From contig OX578281.1 in assembly GCA_951217055.1 (NCBI GenBank), positions 62,312,043 through 62,376,042 of the forward strand: DNA of 64,000 bases, given 5' to 3'. Positions 42,109 to 54,600 of the stretch are shown here, piece by piece; position 1 is the stretch's first letter; every line of letters starts with the position of its first letter. The notes beneath the pieces are model-generated. The model saw only the letters and a program-made list of their open reading frames with translations. It searched no databases and had not been told where the DNA came from. The position numbers were made by a program, and so were the translations under genes. Origin of the DNA: Gerris lacustris. Lineage: Eukaryota; Arthropoda; Insecta; Hemiptera; Gerridae.

Positions 42109-43627
42109 TATAAGAATAGCAGGTATAATTCATAAGCAGGTACATGAGTCCCACTCACAACACAAACACATAGAACAATGTCCTTGTATAAGTTCAAGGT
42201 CGTCGTGGGATGTTTTATCTGGAAGTAAACACTAAACCCTAATATGATAGTTCTAAAGAGACATTCTTTGTTTTTCTTAAATACATATTATATGTTAAAC
42301 CCGAATGGCAATGAAAATAAAGTGTAAACAATCTCATAAAAACTTTGTAATATATACAATACATACAATACATATATATAAATAACAAACCAATAAATAT
42401 TCTTAAATACCTTGAAAGATAAATATAGTTTAACGAGTCAAAAAGAAGTTAAGAATATAGATAATAAAAACAACCCAATATTAAGGCAAAAGTGCTAAAA
42501 ATAATTAATAAAAAGTCAAAAGAATGTTTTTATGTCAACCTTGAATATATCCGACCGACGCGACGTCGTAAAAACTGAAAAACTGTAATGAAATATGAAT
42601 TATTTCATAAAATGATTAATTGTTAAATATGTATAAATAATTTTAAAAAATATATATTTATATAAAACTATTATCATTTGGGCAGAAAGTTGAAATTGAT
42701 ATATGATCTACATTGAACAAATTGTGACAAATGTTTATATATAGGTACATAATATTAAAAGTAAATGTATTTGTTGTTAAAAATTAAGTGTAAATATATT
42801 TGATATGATATATTTTTTTTTATCTCTAATACAAATTCTGTCATTACCCTACTCAGTTTTTTTGGGGCGGCCTTTCATGTAATTTTTTTTTTTTTTTGAC
42901 TTTCATACACTGGGGTTTTTTTGGTGGGGGAAAAAAGGTAACGTAGACGCTTAGTAAACCTACGAAAGCCTAAGAAATACTTGGATGCAAGACTACCCTG
43001 TGATTTTTGTAAGTAAGCAGTAAGAAGATAAGAAAAATCAAAGAATGAATTTTCCTTTTTTAAAAAATAGCACTTGACATTATTCTTTCAGAGATTTCAA
43101 TGTTAAGCATTAAATTAAGTTGGAGACAAGAGCTTTATAAAGGGGGACTTGAAGGATTACACTCAACATGACAAAAGGTCGTTATCGTGTACAAGTCAAG
43201 CGTATATAATTTGAACAAAGCAACTCGGTTTAGCTTAAACTATCTGTTCAAACGATAAAATATTTTAAGTTGAAAACGTAAAAAAATTATTTTATCAATC
43301 AAACTTGATTCTTAAAAATAAATACATTAAAATAAAAATTATGAATATTTAATATATAATAGCCAAGTTCCGTCTTCCTCTGTCAGTTTGAGTAAGAATG
43401 CATAATTTGAAATATAGGTCTAAGGCTTATTTTATTTTTTTATCCCAATATTTTGAAAAGAAAAGGTCTTCTGTGCATCCATGCATATATATTATTCTTC
43501 GATCAATACCCGTTATAGACATGGAGATCTATTTTACAGAAGTCTTTAAAATTATCCAAATTACCTATAATATTTAAATGATTGATTATTCCAAAACAAT
43601 AGGTCTATTGAACAAAAAATAAAAAGA
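42109..43627. other. AT-rich stretch, nothing recognised
   Basis: A G/T-rich patch at 42850-42940 and a series of ATACATACAATACAT words at 42350-42380 are the only landmarks. No gene. Confidence 0.55.
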
Positions 43628-44053
43628 CTGCCAATTAATGTGGTATTTAGCTTCCTCAAAAAAAAAAAAAAATAATAATTGGGATCATCTGTGGGTTATT
43701 TCCCTAACTAGTCATCAATTCTGAGCAAAATCGGCTCGTTAGACCTTGATAAATTGGTGTTCGGCGATTTTTACGTTTGCACATGAGCAGTAGCTGCTAT
43801 ATTCATACGGGGCAATTATATAATATGGTATAACCTGCACAATCCCTGAAAATTTCATCGAAATCGGATAAATATTGTGGAAGTTAAACGTGTGGCAAAG
43901 ATTCGTGGACACTCAGACCGACAGACAAACACACAAACAGACAGGAACAAAACTAAATTTGTTCAGGAATATCTAAAACGAAAAATGACATGTGAAATTA
44001 TAATTTTGGAGTGATCACAATGCTTCAGCTTCCTTGGCCGACTCGAAAGCAAT
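43628..44053 (-). repeat. diverged Rep-A relative
   Basis: Begins GACTGCCAATTAATGTGG and ends CTCGAAAGCAA like Rep-A, but most of the middle differs (AATTTCATCGAAATCGGATA, GACCGACAGACAAACAC, GGAATATCTAAAACG). It looks like a sister subfamily keeping the ends and the GACA module. Confidence 0.65.
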
Positions 44054-45127
44054 ATATAAGATAAAAGTTTTGATAAGATAAAAAAAACAATATTACATGA
44101 AGTGTCGAACGTTATTTCCTTAATTTTAAATAAATATGTATTTGATTTATGGAATTTTCATTTATTTTAAGACTTCATTGATGTTGTAAATTCATTGGTC
44201 ATGTATCAATTAACACTCTTAAATTTGAAGTTTGGAAATTATCCAGAATTTTTTTAAATGGTTATATGTAGAAGTTAATATATTATTAATAAGAATAATT
44301 ATTAACAATCAATAATAATAAACTGAATTTTATAATGCATCAGGAACTGATTGCATTGTTTTGTTTATGGAAGTATAAAAGGGAAACGAATACAAGTAAG
44401 CGTGAAACACCTGACATTTTGCGTGGTGACTCCACCGGCAGGTGAACACGTTGGTTCAGGGTCACCTACATCTACCGCATTGGGATGAACTTTAAAAATA
44501 ACGTAGACTGAACATTTTATATAAATAGAGATTAAATATACATACAAAGTGGGCAGTGTCAACACACAGTATTCACTGACAGTCTTTACCTATGAAAAAG
44601 ACTTTTACCCCAGGCGGGAAAAGAAGTTAACTTAACTGCCCGGTTGAGCCACAGGGAGTTATGGCAGCCAACTTAATTCTAGTAAAAGAACTGTGTTTAA
44701 ACGGATTTTACGAAGATTTAAGTTTGCAACACTGTTTATTACAAACATGACTCGCAATCAGCTGTTTTTAAATATTTCTTTGTTTTGTTTTAAAACACTG
44801 TTTTGAGTAAATGTTCTATTAATTGTGTTGTTTTTAGTTAAATGTATTAGTTCTTTTTTAAATTTCCTCGTTTCTATTTAAATATAAAGTTACGTAAAAT
44901 AGATAAATAAAGAATGATCATGAAAGAAAACTTAGTAGAACAGTTTGATGGAGTGAAAAAACTAAACGAAACTAAAATTAAAATCTTTTCACATTTATTC
45001 TCTCTTCTAGAGGTAAAATCTTGTACGTACCTCGGGAGTAAAAATCACTTGTGAACTTCATTGCTCAAGGTGCTATCACTTACTTTATTCTCTTGGTGCA
45101 TGAATAACTATACAAAAAAGATTTCAA
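44054..45127. other. AT-rich stretch, nothing recognised
   Basis: A GC-richer patch at 44400-44480 overlaps a minus open frame (44365-44565) without a known motif. No RNA fold is evident at 44580-44660. Confidence 0.5.
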
Positions 45128-45177
45128 GAAGTACGTGATAGGATGCGACCAAGCTATGTACCAATTGGCAGTCTATT
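45128..45177 (+). repeat. Rep-A 3'-end fragment
   Basis: AAGTACGTGATAGGATGCGA then AAGCTATGTACCAATTGGCAG. Confidence 0.7.
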
Positions 45178-46440
45178 TTTTGTTGTTTCTATGTTTCCAT
45201 ATAAATTAAATACTTAGTACTTTTTCCATATTACGTACTTAGTGTGTAGTACATAGTTTTTCATACGCTAAAGTTAAAGTTTTCAAGTAATTAATCCGCC
45301 TACCTGACTTAACGTACCCTTTTCTAGCTTGTGGATTTTGAACCACACCTCTATTCATTCTCATTCCTTTATAGCATGTCCTAGAGTCAATTCAACCTTT
45401 TTTGTATTATTTTTATTTTATACTTTATTTCTTGCTCTGATGATGCTTATACATTTAGCGAAAAGTAAGCATAAACTTTCTCACTGTGCTATACTAATAT
45501 GTGGGTCAATTAGGGTTTATTAAAATACGAACATCACTGCATAAAGGCTATATTTCGCCCCCTCCGGAGCATAATCATGCCTAATCATAATCGATTGGTT
45601 TACATTATATTCAACTGGGTTGGTTTTGTTGGAATTCTTAAATATAAGTAAATAGAGTTTAAAAAGAAGTTTTTCATCGAACATCACAAACATTTAATTT
45701 AAAACTTAAAACAAAAATAAAATTAACAATCACAGTCAGAAAACACTTAACATCTGGTAATAAAAACTTGAGATAAACAAGTTGAAACCTTCGTTTATAT
45801 TCGAATATATTATATTTCTCAGTGTGTTTATTTGACAACATCTCGCTAACATACCCTCTCACTATACTTGAACTGTCACGAATCACCTCAATCACATATT
45901 TATATTGTAATATAGATTGTTAAATCTCATAAACTACGTGAATACAATTAATCAGTGCTTGGTGCTTAATATGTAAAAAGAAAACCGGTACTGAGACCTT
46001 GTGGTCCAAAAGATTTGAAATTTTGACTTTTTTAAACGCTATTTTAACGCTTTCCTAAGCAATACAACATTTGTATTCACACTTCGTAAAAAATAAACAA
46101 AAAACATATTGGTAAAAAATAAAACTCCTGTGTGCACCAACAATCTTCCGTCAAGGCACTGGTACTGCGTACCGGTGCGTACCGTCACAAATAAAGCACT
46201 GCAATTAATCATGTACAAAAAAAAGTAAATTATATTCCTAATCATAAAAAAAAGGGGAAAACTAATGAATAATAGTAATTTATCGACTAGAAATCTTCAG
46301 CTTTTAAAATAGATACACTTAATTTAATCTCATTTATTTTTTTTTTTTCGTTTCCAACTCAACAAACAAAACATTAGAATTAAAAGTGAACCTTAAAGAG
46401 TATATTTTAATATCCTCTGAAGAAGATCTAATATAAACTT
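45178..46440. other. AT-rich stretch, nothing recognised
   Basis: Open frames at 45329-45523 and 45674-45895 are hydrophobic, AT-rich and motif-free. A nested GGTACTGCGTACCGGTGCGTACC-like palindromic word lies at 46160-46185. Confidence 0.5.
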
Positions 46441-46592
<152 letters not shown>

Positions 46593-47265
46593 TTCATGTG
46601 TTATGAAGACCTGTAATAAAATTAAAAAGAGGCACGTGCCCTGGTTTAAAGGAAGGAAGTGAGAGCCAATTAGTGCTCTGGTTTGTAAAAGATGGTAGCA
46701 GGGTGCTATATACCCTGTCAGATCTCATCACACAAACAAAGTACATCTGAAGAGAAGAGTTAAAAAAAAAAAAAAATCGGGGAGCAGACACCTTAAAAAG
46801 ACCCCACCTTGAACCAAAAAAAAAAAAAACCAACAACTACAAAGACGAAACAGAATGAATATTCCGTGGCATGAGTTACGTTCTGAAACATCTTGTACTG
46901 AACACAACCCAGCCAAACTTCCACATTTATAAATAGTTAATTACTTATCTTACCGACGTTAATATACACGACACTATTACGCTACACACTCTACTATCAC
47001 TTAAGAATAAAATGCTTTTTGTATTTGGCCTACTTTACTCATTTTCACTTTTGACTACTAATTTAATTTTATAAGTCAATATCTTTGTTAACAGTATTAT
47101 TCATTGTTATCTTGTTAATTAATTTCCGTTCTAACTTGGCATTGAAATGTTGTACAATTTTTTTTTTTTTTTTTTGCACATTAATTCCAGTAGGTCGATA
47201 ACAATGGATTTATAATATGAAGAATAAGAGCGCATGTGGAGTTGATGCCAATAGAAGAATTAAAA
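46593..47265. other. mixed stretch, nothing recognised
   Basis: 46600-46920 is GC-richer with two overlapping minus frames and A homopolymers at 46762 and 46816. No family is recognised. Confidence 0.5.
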
Positions 47266-47725
47266 ATCGGTCCGAGACAACTCATACAAACTTTCACATA
47301 TAGATACGAGTTTATAATTACTTAGCCAAGTGTTTTAAATTTATTAGTTTTCGGAGGTAAATTTAATAATTGTTGAACATTTCATCAAAATTTGTCATAA
47401 AAATAACTTCTCCTGGGCGGGGAATCGAACCCGGGCTCTCCGTCCATGTTCAAAGTTATTTTCTCAGGAACTAGATTTTTCCCGGGAAGACGGCTTATAT
47501 CGTTAGATTTGTATTTAAATGGACTAACTTTCAGAGTAACTTTTTTCACGTATTTTTTCAGAGTTTTTGGGAGGTAGCGCCCCCAAATTTGGAGCAGAAA
47601 TTCATTTCACTATTTGACCCCGGGGTATGATTGTTCTGAACATGTATGCCAAATTTCGTCAAAATCGGCCCAGTAGTGTAGGATCCAGGCCTCTGCACAG
47701 ATGATAGACGACAGATATAGAAAAA
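47266..47725 (+). repeat. Rep-B copy 5, right-truncated
   Basis: From ATCGGTCCGAG through the T-arm-like GGGAATCGAACCC to CAGATGATAGACGACAGATA. The folding right end is lost. Confidence 0.8.
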
Positions 47726-48675
47726 TATATTTTTTATTAAAAAAAAGTACATTATAGCAATGATCTCCAACAAACCTTGTTAGTGACAAAAAATAAGCCC
47801 GTTCCAGATTACTTCAATGCAGTTTGTTTCAATATTAAATTAAAGAGGGCCGTTAGTCCCCGAAAACCCCAAATATCTTTTTATATTTCAAGTAATATAT
47901 CTCTCTAATCATATATCTGTTTCTGGCAAAGATAGATTAAAAAATAAATAAATAACCTGTTCTTATATCAATTCATCTATTTTATCCCTTTTTTTTACCA
48001 ATGTTATATTAAAAATATAAAATCTATAAATATGTCACTTCTAAAGCCCAGCAAAGAATGGTATACGTCAACACTTCAGTATTATTTTGGATCAAAGAAA
48101 GTTTTAATTTTATTTAGGCTTTGAATTCAAAGGTTATTATATGTTATTCCCCCTTTATAAAAATGAAATAAGTTTACAAAAGCGAGGAAAAACGGAAATT
48201 TATTATCTATATAGCTAATTTAATAGATACTAACCGATATATTACCTAATATATTTTTTAAAGAAGCGGAAGTTGTCTGTCGCAACATTCAGTTGGGGAA
48301 ACTTTTGAGACCTATATGACCACAAAAAGATTTTAATAATTCAAGTGTATCCGGAGGAGGGGTTAAGGCGCTCCTCGTTCCTAAAGCAATAGAAAAGAAT
48401 CTAGTTTCGACTCCCAGAGAGAAAATTTACGTTTTATAGGTATATAAATTAGAGGATATTCAAATTCTGCAATGGCCTATAATACATTTGTCATTCGAAC
48501 GCAAATTTAAAAAAACACACTTACAATAATGGATCTAACAAAAAACTAATATATACTCCTTGGAGTATTTTTTCTTATTTTATTTTTTAACTTGAACCTT
48601 TTTTGATTTTGTTTTTTTTTGAAAATTTTCCTTTTTAAAATTATTTGGTTTTCTTTGAAATTGACATCAAAAAAT
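47726..48675. other. AT-rich stretch with a tRNA-like scrap
   Basis: Apart from the tRNA-like segment at 48353-48424 nothing is recognised. Confidence 0.5.
48353..48424 (+). tRNA. tRNA-like pseudogene or SINE head
   Basis: GGGGTTAAGGCGCTCCTCG and, 35 bp on, GTTTCGACTCCC resemble the A and B boxes of a Leu/Ser-type tRNA. The acceptor stem cannot be closed and the anticodon arm does not pair. Low-confidence remnant. Confidence 0.3.
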
Positions 48676-48734
48676 GTTTAGTTCTTCAGAACAATCACTT
48701 AGCTTCCGTTACCTTCGTTAAGCTCGGAAGCAAA
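48676..48734 (-). repeat. Rep-A 5'-end fragment
   Basis: GTTCTTCAGAACAATCACTT then CTTCCGTTACC and AAGCTCGGAAGC. This is the hairpin end only. Confidence 0.75.
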
Positions 48735-48909
48735 ATAAATAAAATAACGAACAAACCGTATCAGTTTATTGTTATAACTAGTGATGCGCGGTGCAGAAAG
48801 GACTCACGTTAAAAAAAAAAAAAAAAAAAAAAAATGCTATTATATCGGTCATATAGTTTGTGGGGAAAACTTACATAGCCTTAATCTACTCTTTAAGACC
48901 TTTAAATTG
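48735..48909. other. AT-rich spacer
   Basis: Contains an A24 run near 48811. Nothing else. Confidence 0.5.
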
Positions 48910-49310
48910 ACATATAACATATATCTGGGGCTATCTGCGGGGTACTTTCGACAAACCATCTAAATGTAATAAAAATCATATACGTACTTTTAAAGATGTA
49001 GGTGTAAATAAATGTATGTTTGTGCGCTAGTGGAAGAGAATCAAATGGGCGCATAAGGTTGAAACTTATATGGGACCAACAATGGGCTAATTATGACCTA
49101 CTATCCAAATTTCAATAAAATCGGACAAATAGTTTTTAAGATATTTTGGTTTGCAAAAATTAAGGGACAGACCGACAGACAGACACGGATCCAAAAATGT
49201 TCCTTAATGTGTGAAACGGATTTCTGTCTTGGAATTTTTGACATCCGAGACCTAAAAAGTTTCGTTCTTCAGGACGATCACATATCTTCCGTTACCTTCG
49301 GTAAGCTTGA
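48910..49310 (-). repeat. Rep-A copy 12, 3' truncated
   Basis: From GCTATCTGCGGGGTACTTTC to CCTTCGGTAAGCTTG. The outer ~150 bp with the GTGGCACATAG end are missing. Confidence 0.82.
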
Positions 49311-49847
49311 TAGATTTTTTTTTTCTTTTATTTAAGAGAAACGCAAAACCTTTATCGCCACACAGAAAAAATAAATAAAACATAATTCAATACCAGCGTG
49401 TAGGATAAAGAATGTGTTGAGAGAATACATTAATCATTAATCAATGGAGTTTGTTCAATGAGTGTTATTGTGTGTGTAATCTCACCTGTTAATTACTAAG
49501 CATGAGCAGTTGGTTGAATAGACTTTAAACTTTTATTACTGAGTTGTATTCAATTTTTGAGAGACCATCGACTCGAGATGCGATATCACCCACAGATCTT
49601 GTAGAAGAAATTCTTACAGCTTACAGCCCACCTGACAAACTCTCCGTTAGCTTGGTTAATGTTAAAATCATGCTAATTATAATGTGCGATGAGGCGTATT
49701 AAAACCGCACATTATTATATCGTCATTATAAACACTAATTACAATGAATTGAGCTGTGAAAGAAAATAATTAATTATCTTTACTGAGTTAATTCAAATCA
49801 CTTTCAGTACGGTAATTTTTTTTTTTAAAAAAAAAGAATAAAAACAG
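49311..49847. other. unique stretch, nothing recognised
   Basis: No repeat or coding frame. Moderately AT-rich. Confidence 0.5.
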
Positions 49848-50970
49848 TCTGCCACTTTGTAAATGACACATAGCTTCCTCGCGTCCTATTTTGTATAATT
49901 TAATTATTTGAATTGTTTTGATTTTTACTTTAATTAAAGAATCGATTTTTAAATATTTAATGAGCGCAGAGGTTAGAGATTAATCTAGGGCTATCTCCTG
50001 GCTACTTTCGACAAACCATCCAAATATTATAAAAATCAGATGAGTACTTTTGAAGATATAGGTGTAATAAGTGTATGTTAGTGCGCGTTTGAAAGATTAA
50101 GTACCGGTGTGGAAATCCCACACATGACTTCCATGAAATGTTGTGGTGTCAATACGTGAGCAAGAGAGAACTCAGTATAAACTACATCGTACAAAGTACA
50201 AACAGCTAATATCGACTATAGTTTTGCAACAAAAAACACTAAAATTGTCAATATCTCCCAAACCGCTTGTCCGATTGTGCTCAAAAAGTATATAGGTATA
50301 ATCTACCGTATAGGACACATAATAATATATACCCCAAAGGAAATTGAAATCAAATAAAGCCTTTTGAAGTTATCGTCGACAGACCAATTTAAAGCTTAAG
50401 TGACTGTAGCTCCGAAACGTCGTGAGCTATGATGTTCGGGTCAGTTTTTCCGACAAAAGTCTACAAAATGCCGCAAACCGCATCTCAAATACGATGTCTT
50501 AAAGCGATGTTATAAAGGTTTAAAGTACGTACGAACGTAAGTACGTACATACATACATACGTACGCACAGACATATATGTATATGAAACGGATTTTAATG
50601 ATATCCCTGGGTTCGTAAGACCCTTCCTTCCACAGAGATCTCGGAATCTCGTTTAGGAGGGTGTCACCATACTCCCATTTTCATGGAAGTAAATAATGAG
50701 GACAGCAGGTTAACACTTATATGGAGCCAATAATGGGCTAATTATGTCCTACCATCCAAATTTCATAATCGGACGAGCAGTGTTTAAGATATGTTAGTCC
50801 AAAATAATTGAGCGACAGACCGACAGACAGACAGAGACGGTACCAAACATGCTTTCTGAAATGCTGTCTTAAATGGATTTTTGTATTGAAAATTTTGTAA
50901 TTGGAGTCATAAAAAATGTACGTTTTTCGGATCGATCAAATAGCTTCTTTTACCTTCGGCAAGCTCGGAA
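49848..50970 (-). repeat. Rep-A copy 13, split by a ~590-bp insertion
   Basis: The segments 49848-50098 and 50696-50970 are consecutive parts of one reversed Rep-A copy: GTATGTTAGTGCGCG breaks off, and AGGTTAACACTTATATGG resumes. The copy ends CGGCAAGCTCGGAA. Confidence 0.8.
50100..50695. mobile_element. element nested in Rep-A, short inverted ends
   Basis: Near the left edge lies ACTTCCATGAAATG (50128), and near the right edge its inverse CATTTTCATGGAAGT (50679). The left edge also folds as GTGTGGAAATCCCACAC. The interior contains CAATATCTCCCAAACCGCTTG, a GTACGTACATACATAC tract and GACCCTTCCTTCCACAG. It has no frame. It is unassigned, and exact ends and TSD are uncertain. Confidence 0.55.
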
Positions 50971-51889
50971 TTAATTATATTGTATGATACTAAAAATAAG
51001 GTGGTTATTAAAAAAAAAAATTAAGTGAAAAATATTAGTCGATTAGCAGAAAGACAAATATTTTCGTATATATATTTTTTCGTTACTAAAACTATTTCAC
51101 AAAGTGCGATAATAGATCAAACTTTACTGATTGCGTGATTGGCAATCCAGATCATCGTAACAGGATAATACTATGCTACTTTCATTAAATTAGTTAGATA
51201 CTGATACTGATGATAAAGCAAATTTGACAAGATTTTAAAAGCTAAAAAAAAATCAATAATAAACTGTTGCAAAATGTATTGCAGTGAGAAAGTCAATATT
51301 TTAAAAACTCTTGTTACAATCGAATACAAAATATTTCTGTTATTTTCTCTTCTAAAAATATTGTCAAGAGGTTTTAAAGATTTTAACATGAAATCATAAT
51401 TTTTTTTTTATTGAAAATGGAGGAATGTTTGAGTGAAATGTGAACAGCCTTTATAAAGGCTGTTTAATATGAGACAATTTAATTATAAATAAATACATTA
51501 TTATCAATTAAAAACAAATGCAATGATTAATTATAAATATAAGACTTTTTGACATTTATTTATTTTTTTTTTTTCTTATAGTACTGCAGTAATCAGGTAA
51601 ATGATAAGAATATTACAATATATTGTTATCTTAAACCAGTTTGCATAGAAGATAATAAACACTCACAATATTTACATTCCAAACATTCATATGAATTAGC
51701 AGATTAAGTGTTTAATTTTTCAATACACTGTTTGTTTTCACTGAAATCGCTTTTTGAACAGATATCGTTTACAAAAAATAAGTATATGAAAAGTTGATAA
51801 ATTACAAATACTATACAATACCAATATTTAAAAAACTTTATTTTAATATAGGTATCGAAATTAGAAATTTTATGATTCTTTATTAAAAA
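50971..51889. other. AT-rich stretch, nothing recognised
   Basis: A short inverted word AGGCTGTTCA / AACAGCCTTTATAAAGGC lies at 51443-51468. No gene. Confidence 0.55.
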
Positions 51890-52438
51890 TGGTCTTCCAA
51901 TAAGTGTGGAACATAACTTCCTCGCGTACTATATCGTATGCTTTTATTGTCAAATTTATTTAATTTTCCCTCGATTTTTAAAACTGTAAAAATTGTTTTG
52001 TTTTCTTTTACATGAATTTAAGTATCAATTTAGCAAAATTTTTAAGGGCAAAGACGATTAAAATTAATCTGGGGCTTTTGATGAACCATAAAAATTAGAT
52101 GAGTACTTTTAAAGATATAGGTTTACATAAATGTATGTTTGTGAGCATGTGGAAGAGAAACAAATAAGCGCAGAAGGTTGAAACTTATATGGGACCAACA
52201 ATGGGTTAATTATGACCTACCATCCAAATTTCATTAAAATCAGACGGGTAGTTTTTAAGATATGTTGGTTCACAAACATTGAGCGACAAACAGACAAACA
52301 GACACGGAACCAAAAAAGTTCCCAGATGTCTGAAACGGATTTCTGTTTTGGAATTTTTGAAATCGAAGAGCTATAAAATATTCGTTCTTCGGAACGATTA
52401 CATAGCTTCCGTTACCTTCGGTAAGCTCGGAAGCAAAA
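51890..52438 (-). repeat. Rep-A copy 14, near full length
   Basis: From CTTCCAATAAGTGTGGAAC to GGTAAGCTCGGAAGC. A few private substitutions near the left end; otherwise it follows copy 6. Confidence 0.86.
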
Positions 52439-52923
52439 ATCTGATTATTATTAAATATTTTGTTTTACTTGCCTCTCTTCAATCTCGGAGAGATGAAGTA
52501 AAAGCTACACAACACCATCCTACCCACTCAAATTCAAATTCCCTTCCTATCAATGAGAACCGTCCGACACTTTCACGATTAACTCCCACATGTTTCTTCA
52601 AGATGAAATACTCTCAAGTTGAATAAAACATTAAGTGTTTACTTTAAAAATTCCTAGATCCCAAATATGGGATAATCTACACAAACTTTCATTCGATAAG
52701 TATTACCTTTTATTATAGAAGATTACAAATTCTGATAAATCAAACAGACCGAGAAATAAAATGAAAAACTTTTTTTGAATTGATAAACGTTGTTTAAAAG
52801 TACATATATATGAATAGATTTTTAAAAATCCCTGAAAAATAATCTTTTAAGATGACGTGGGAAATAACAATAAAGATTTTAAGCTCTCTTGGAAGTTATT
52901 TAAAAGGTACTGAAAAGCATTCT
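52439..52923. other. unique stretch, nothing recognised
   Basis: The frame ending at 52626 continues out of the Rep-A copy and has no motif. Confidence 0.5.
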
Positions 52924-53031
52924 ATTTACGATTGATACGAAATATAAACATTATATCTTTGTTTAGATGCGTAGAAAGTGATTCTTTACGTACTTGTATT
53001 CATTGCGCATGCGCGTCTCATAGTTCTGAAT

Positions 53032-53075
53032 AATTCCTCTTCTTTACCACACTAGTGCGGTAAAGAAGAGGAATT
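53032..53075. repeat. 44-bp palindrome, one mismatch
   Basis: AATTCCTCTTCTTTACC... mirrored to ...GGTAAAGAAGAGGAATT around CACTAGTG. The corresponding place in copy C (53600-53650) is degraded and not palindromic, so the hairpin is private to copy B or lost in C. Confidence 0.9.
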
Positions 53076-53196
53076 CTTCAGCTTTACGCACGATTAGCAA
53101 GTTTGTTTACATTTAACAAAACTAATTTGCTGTTCTTTTATTAAAGTAACTGTTTATATCGAGTTTTTTAGTGAAAAACAATTTTTCAGTGAAACA

Positions 53197-53498
53197 AACG
53201 CAGTGACTTAGACGAAAATGTGGAGAATAATACTCCTCCAGAAATAATTAATTCGGCAAAAAATACAACTAATGAATTAATGCCATCTTTATCAAGAGAG
53301 AGATACGAACTTACATACAGCAAGTTTATTTTTTTCTGTATTTATTATTTAAATCTAACAATCGTAGATAAAGTACGGTACGCAACTCGTGCGAAAAGGC
53401 ATTTTGCATTGCTCGTGTGGTTTTACCACCCTCGCTATCGCTCGGGTGCAAACTCCACGCTCGCATGCAAAATGCTACTTTCCGCACTCGACGCGTAA
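53197..53498 (+). pseudogene. N-terminal ORF remnant, Crypton/tyrosine-recombinase-like?
   Basis: The frame DLDENVENNTPPEIINSA, then KNTTNELMPSLSRERYEL and TYSKF, agrees in sense with copies A and C, where Met precedes DESSGFYENVE or SDLSDYDEK. The LMPSLSRERYELTYSKF stretch resembles the helix that opens SAM-like DNA-binding domains of tyrosine recombinases in Crypton-type proteins. After SKF the frame runs without homology through the element's 3' tail to ...LLSALDA. The catalytic domain is absent, and a deletion joins the start to the tail. I am unsure of the superfamily. Confidence 0.5.
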
Positions 53499-53749
53499 TA
53501 TACTACTACTTACGATTGATACGAAATATAAACATTTTATCTCTGTTTAGATAGTAATGATTCTTTTCGTAGTTGTATTCATTGCACATGCGCGTTCATA
53601 ATTCTTCTTTATTTCCGCCCTGGAGCAAAAAAAAAAAGAATTCTTCACCTTATCGCACGATTAGCGTGTTTGTTTACATTTAAAAAAACTAATTTGTTGT
53701 TTGTTTAATTAAAGTAACTGCTTATATCGAGTTTTTAGTGAAAAACAAT

Positions 53750-54440
53750 GAGTGATTTAAGTGATTATGATGAAAAAAAATCGGTCCGAGACAACTCAGA
53801 CAAACTTTCTCATATACGAGTTTATAATTACTTAGCCAATGTTTTCCATTTATTAGTTTTCGTAAGTACGTTTAATTATTATTGAAAAATATATCAAAAT
53901 TTACCATAAAAATAACTTCTCCAGGACGGGGAATCGAACCCGGGCTCTCTCCGTCCGCGTTTTAAGCTATTTTCTCAGGAACTAGATTTTTCCCGGGAAA
54001 ACGGCTTATATTGTTAAATTCGTATTTAAATTTACTACATTTTAGAATTTTTTAATCAAAATCGTCGGAACCGTTTTCAAGAAATAATTTTTTTTAAGGT
54101 TTGTCAGAGTTTTTGAGGGGTAGCGCCCCCAAATTTAGAGCTAAAATTCATTTCTCGATTTCACCTCGGGGTATGATTTTTCTGAACATGTATGCCAAAT
54201 TTCGTCAAAATCGGCCCAGTTGTTTAGGCTCTAGGCGTCTGCGCAGACGACAGACAGACATTTTTTAAAAACCACTTTTTTGGACTCAGGGGACCTCAAA
54301 ACGTGTAAATCCATCAAAATCTCAAAATCGAATTTTTGCGCCATCACAATACTTTCTCTTTATATGAGAAAGTAAAAAGGAGGACAATACTTCTCCCGAA
54401 ATAATTAATTCGGCACAAAATACAACTAATGAATCAATCT
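53750..54440 (+). pseudogene. N-terminal ORF remnant of copy C, interrupted
   Basis: Exon-like pieces 53750-53779 and 54379-54440 join in register when Rep-B is ignored, giving the same N-terminal sequence as copies A and B with conservative changes (ENN to EDN, TPP to TSP, SAK to SAQ). Substitutions that keep the frame suggest the region once evolved as protein. Confidence 0.5.
53780..54372 (+). repeat. Rep-B copy 6 inserted in copy C
   Basis: Complete from ATCGGTCCGAG to TATGAGAAAG, in the A-rich target GATGAAAAA...TAAAAAGG. The T-arm-like GGGAATCGAACCC is intact at 53929-53941. Confidence 0.85.
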
Positions 54441-54600
54441 TTTTCTTGTTTTTTTTCATTCATATTTTTTTCATGTAGGTAACAGGGCATCCACCCTCTA
54501 GTGGAAGTTATTATTCCTACATGTAAAGAATACAAAAGATTGTAATTTATGATAAATAAAGGAATTTATTATTATTAAAAAAAAAAAAAAAAAAAAAAAA
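54441..54600 (+). mobile_element. short retro-insert with poly(A) and 5-bp TSD
   Basis: A 160-bp insert ends in about 27 A (to 54600) and is flanked by AATCT (54436-54440 and 54601-54605). It carries AATAAA at 54554 and an inverted CATGTAGG ... CCTACATG. It is a 5'-truncated 3' end of a LINE or a SINE. It does not resemble the Jockey 3' region of this window. Confidence 0.8.

Larger units (their letters stand above)
52924..53510 (+). mobile_element. coding-start element, copy B
   Basis: Starts TTTACGATTGATACGAAATA and ends in a CTTTCCGCACTCGACGCGTAAT tail. An equal start recurs at 53509, so copies B and C are head to tail with a ~585-bp period. The leader contains a 44-bp palindrome (53032-53075), TTTGTTTACATTTAACAAAAC and the frame below. 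The 3' part (ACGCAACTCGTGCG, GGCATTTTGCATTG, CGCTCGGGTGCAAACTCC) is GC-rich with inverted words, including GCATTTTGCA and TGCAAAATGC. Confidence 0.7.

Noticed and set aside
44365..44565. Secreted-looking minus frame
   Set aside because: Hydrophobic start is AT-driven; no cleavage site, cysteine pattern or splice context can be supported.
52279..52626. 115-codon frame
   Set aside because: First half is Rep-A; second half has no motif or repeat support.
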